34,166 nt of DNA from assembly GCF_000003605.2 (NCBI RefSeq), contig NW_003152254.1:161016-195181 (forward strand), read 5' to 3'. A program made the position numbers and the translations under genes. Shown piece after piece: positions 33,960 to 34,166 of the stretch (the first letter of the stretch is position 1; each line of letters opens with the position of its first letter). The notes below the pieces were generated by a model that was not told the origin of the DNA, made no database searches, and saw only the letters and a program-made list of their open reading frames with translations. This DNA is from Saccoglossus kowalevskii. Taxonomy: Eukaryota > Hemichordata > Enteropneusta > Harrimaniidae.

Positions 33960-34166
33960 AGACATGATTAAAAATAACATATATATGATTTTGTTGTGAG
34001 CATCTTAAAATGCCGTATGTATTTAAGATAATGTATTCATTTCAAAATGACGTGCATATTGGAAATGATTTGTGAGTTTTATAATGATGTGTGTATTCTG
34101 TTTTAAAACCACGTGTGTGTAAAATGATTAATGTGTGTATTCAAAAATGATGCGTGTATTTAAAAG
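33960..34166. repeat. Degenerate short tandem repeat at window edge
   Basis: Imperfect units of about 20-25 bases of the form aaaatga.gtgtgtatt recur about eight times to the end of the window and probably continue beyond it. Confidence 0.5.

Overview
This is animal nuclear DNA: AT-rich, intron-bearing, with GT-AG introns, AATAAA signals, LINE and DIRS retrotransposon debris and a long minisatellite. A PCMT1 orthologue, a Death-domain gene fused to an NHL propeller, a DIRS-type tyrosine-recombinase retroelement and a Crypton-type recombinase-like domain together suggest a non-vertebrate animal, perhaps a marine deuterostome or a lophotrochozoan. The sequence does not let me name the species.  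Layout: 1-174 (+) is the last coding exon of a gene that enters from the left. 175-8217 is gene-poor. It holds a decayed minus-strand coding region (690-1062), a two-copy ~180-200 bp tandem repeat (1741-2117), a dispersed repeat pair (1219-1520 and 4174-4390) and a frameshifted Crypton/ZMYM-type domain ORF on the minus strand (5136-5556). 8218-11300 is a 31-bp minisatellite of roughly 100 units with higher-order organisation. 11685-14101 (+) is a four-exon partial gene model joining a Death domain, a charged linker and a six-bladed NHL beta-propeller. 14404-15341 (-) is a decayed LINE reverse transcriptase, followed by a 192-base assembly gap and degenerate repeats.  16961-22059 (-) is a complete seven-exon PCMT1 gene. 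I reconstructed it as 227 residues with every splice site and phase consistent. 23745-23875 (-) is a well-formed terminal exon of a gene I do not recognise. 24137-24782 (-) is a frameshifted NHL fragment that resembles the last blades of the Death-NHL gene. 27311-27439 (-) is a short uncertain ORF.  29084-33045 (+) is a GC-richer, degenerate DIRS-like element of about 4 kb with ~67-bp inverted terminal repeats and recognisable remnants of reverse transcriptase, RNase H and tyrosine recombinase. A B-A repeat cassette interrupts it. The A and B halves also occur separately outside the element's left and right ends, a permuted arrangement that deserves explanation.  Working relationships: the two best genes are independent. 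PCMT1 is a housekeeping protein-repair enzyme. The Death-NHL gene looks like a signalling adaptor with a protein-interaction propeller, and the fragment at 24 kb suggests this NHL family has local paralogues. I found no clearly new multi-gene system. The most unusual items are the Death-NHL architecture beside the minisatellite and the structure of the DIRS locus.
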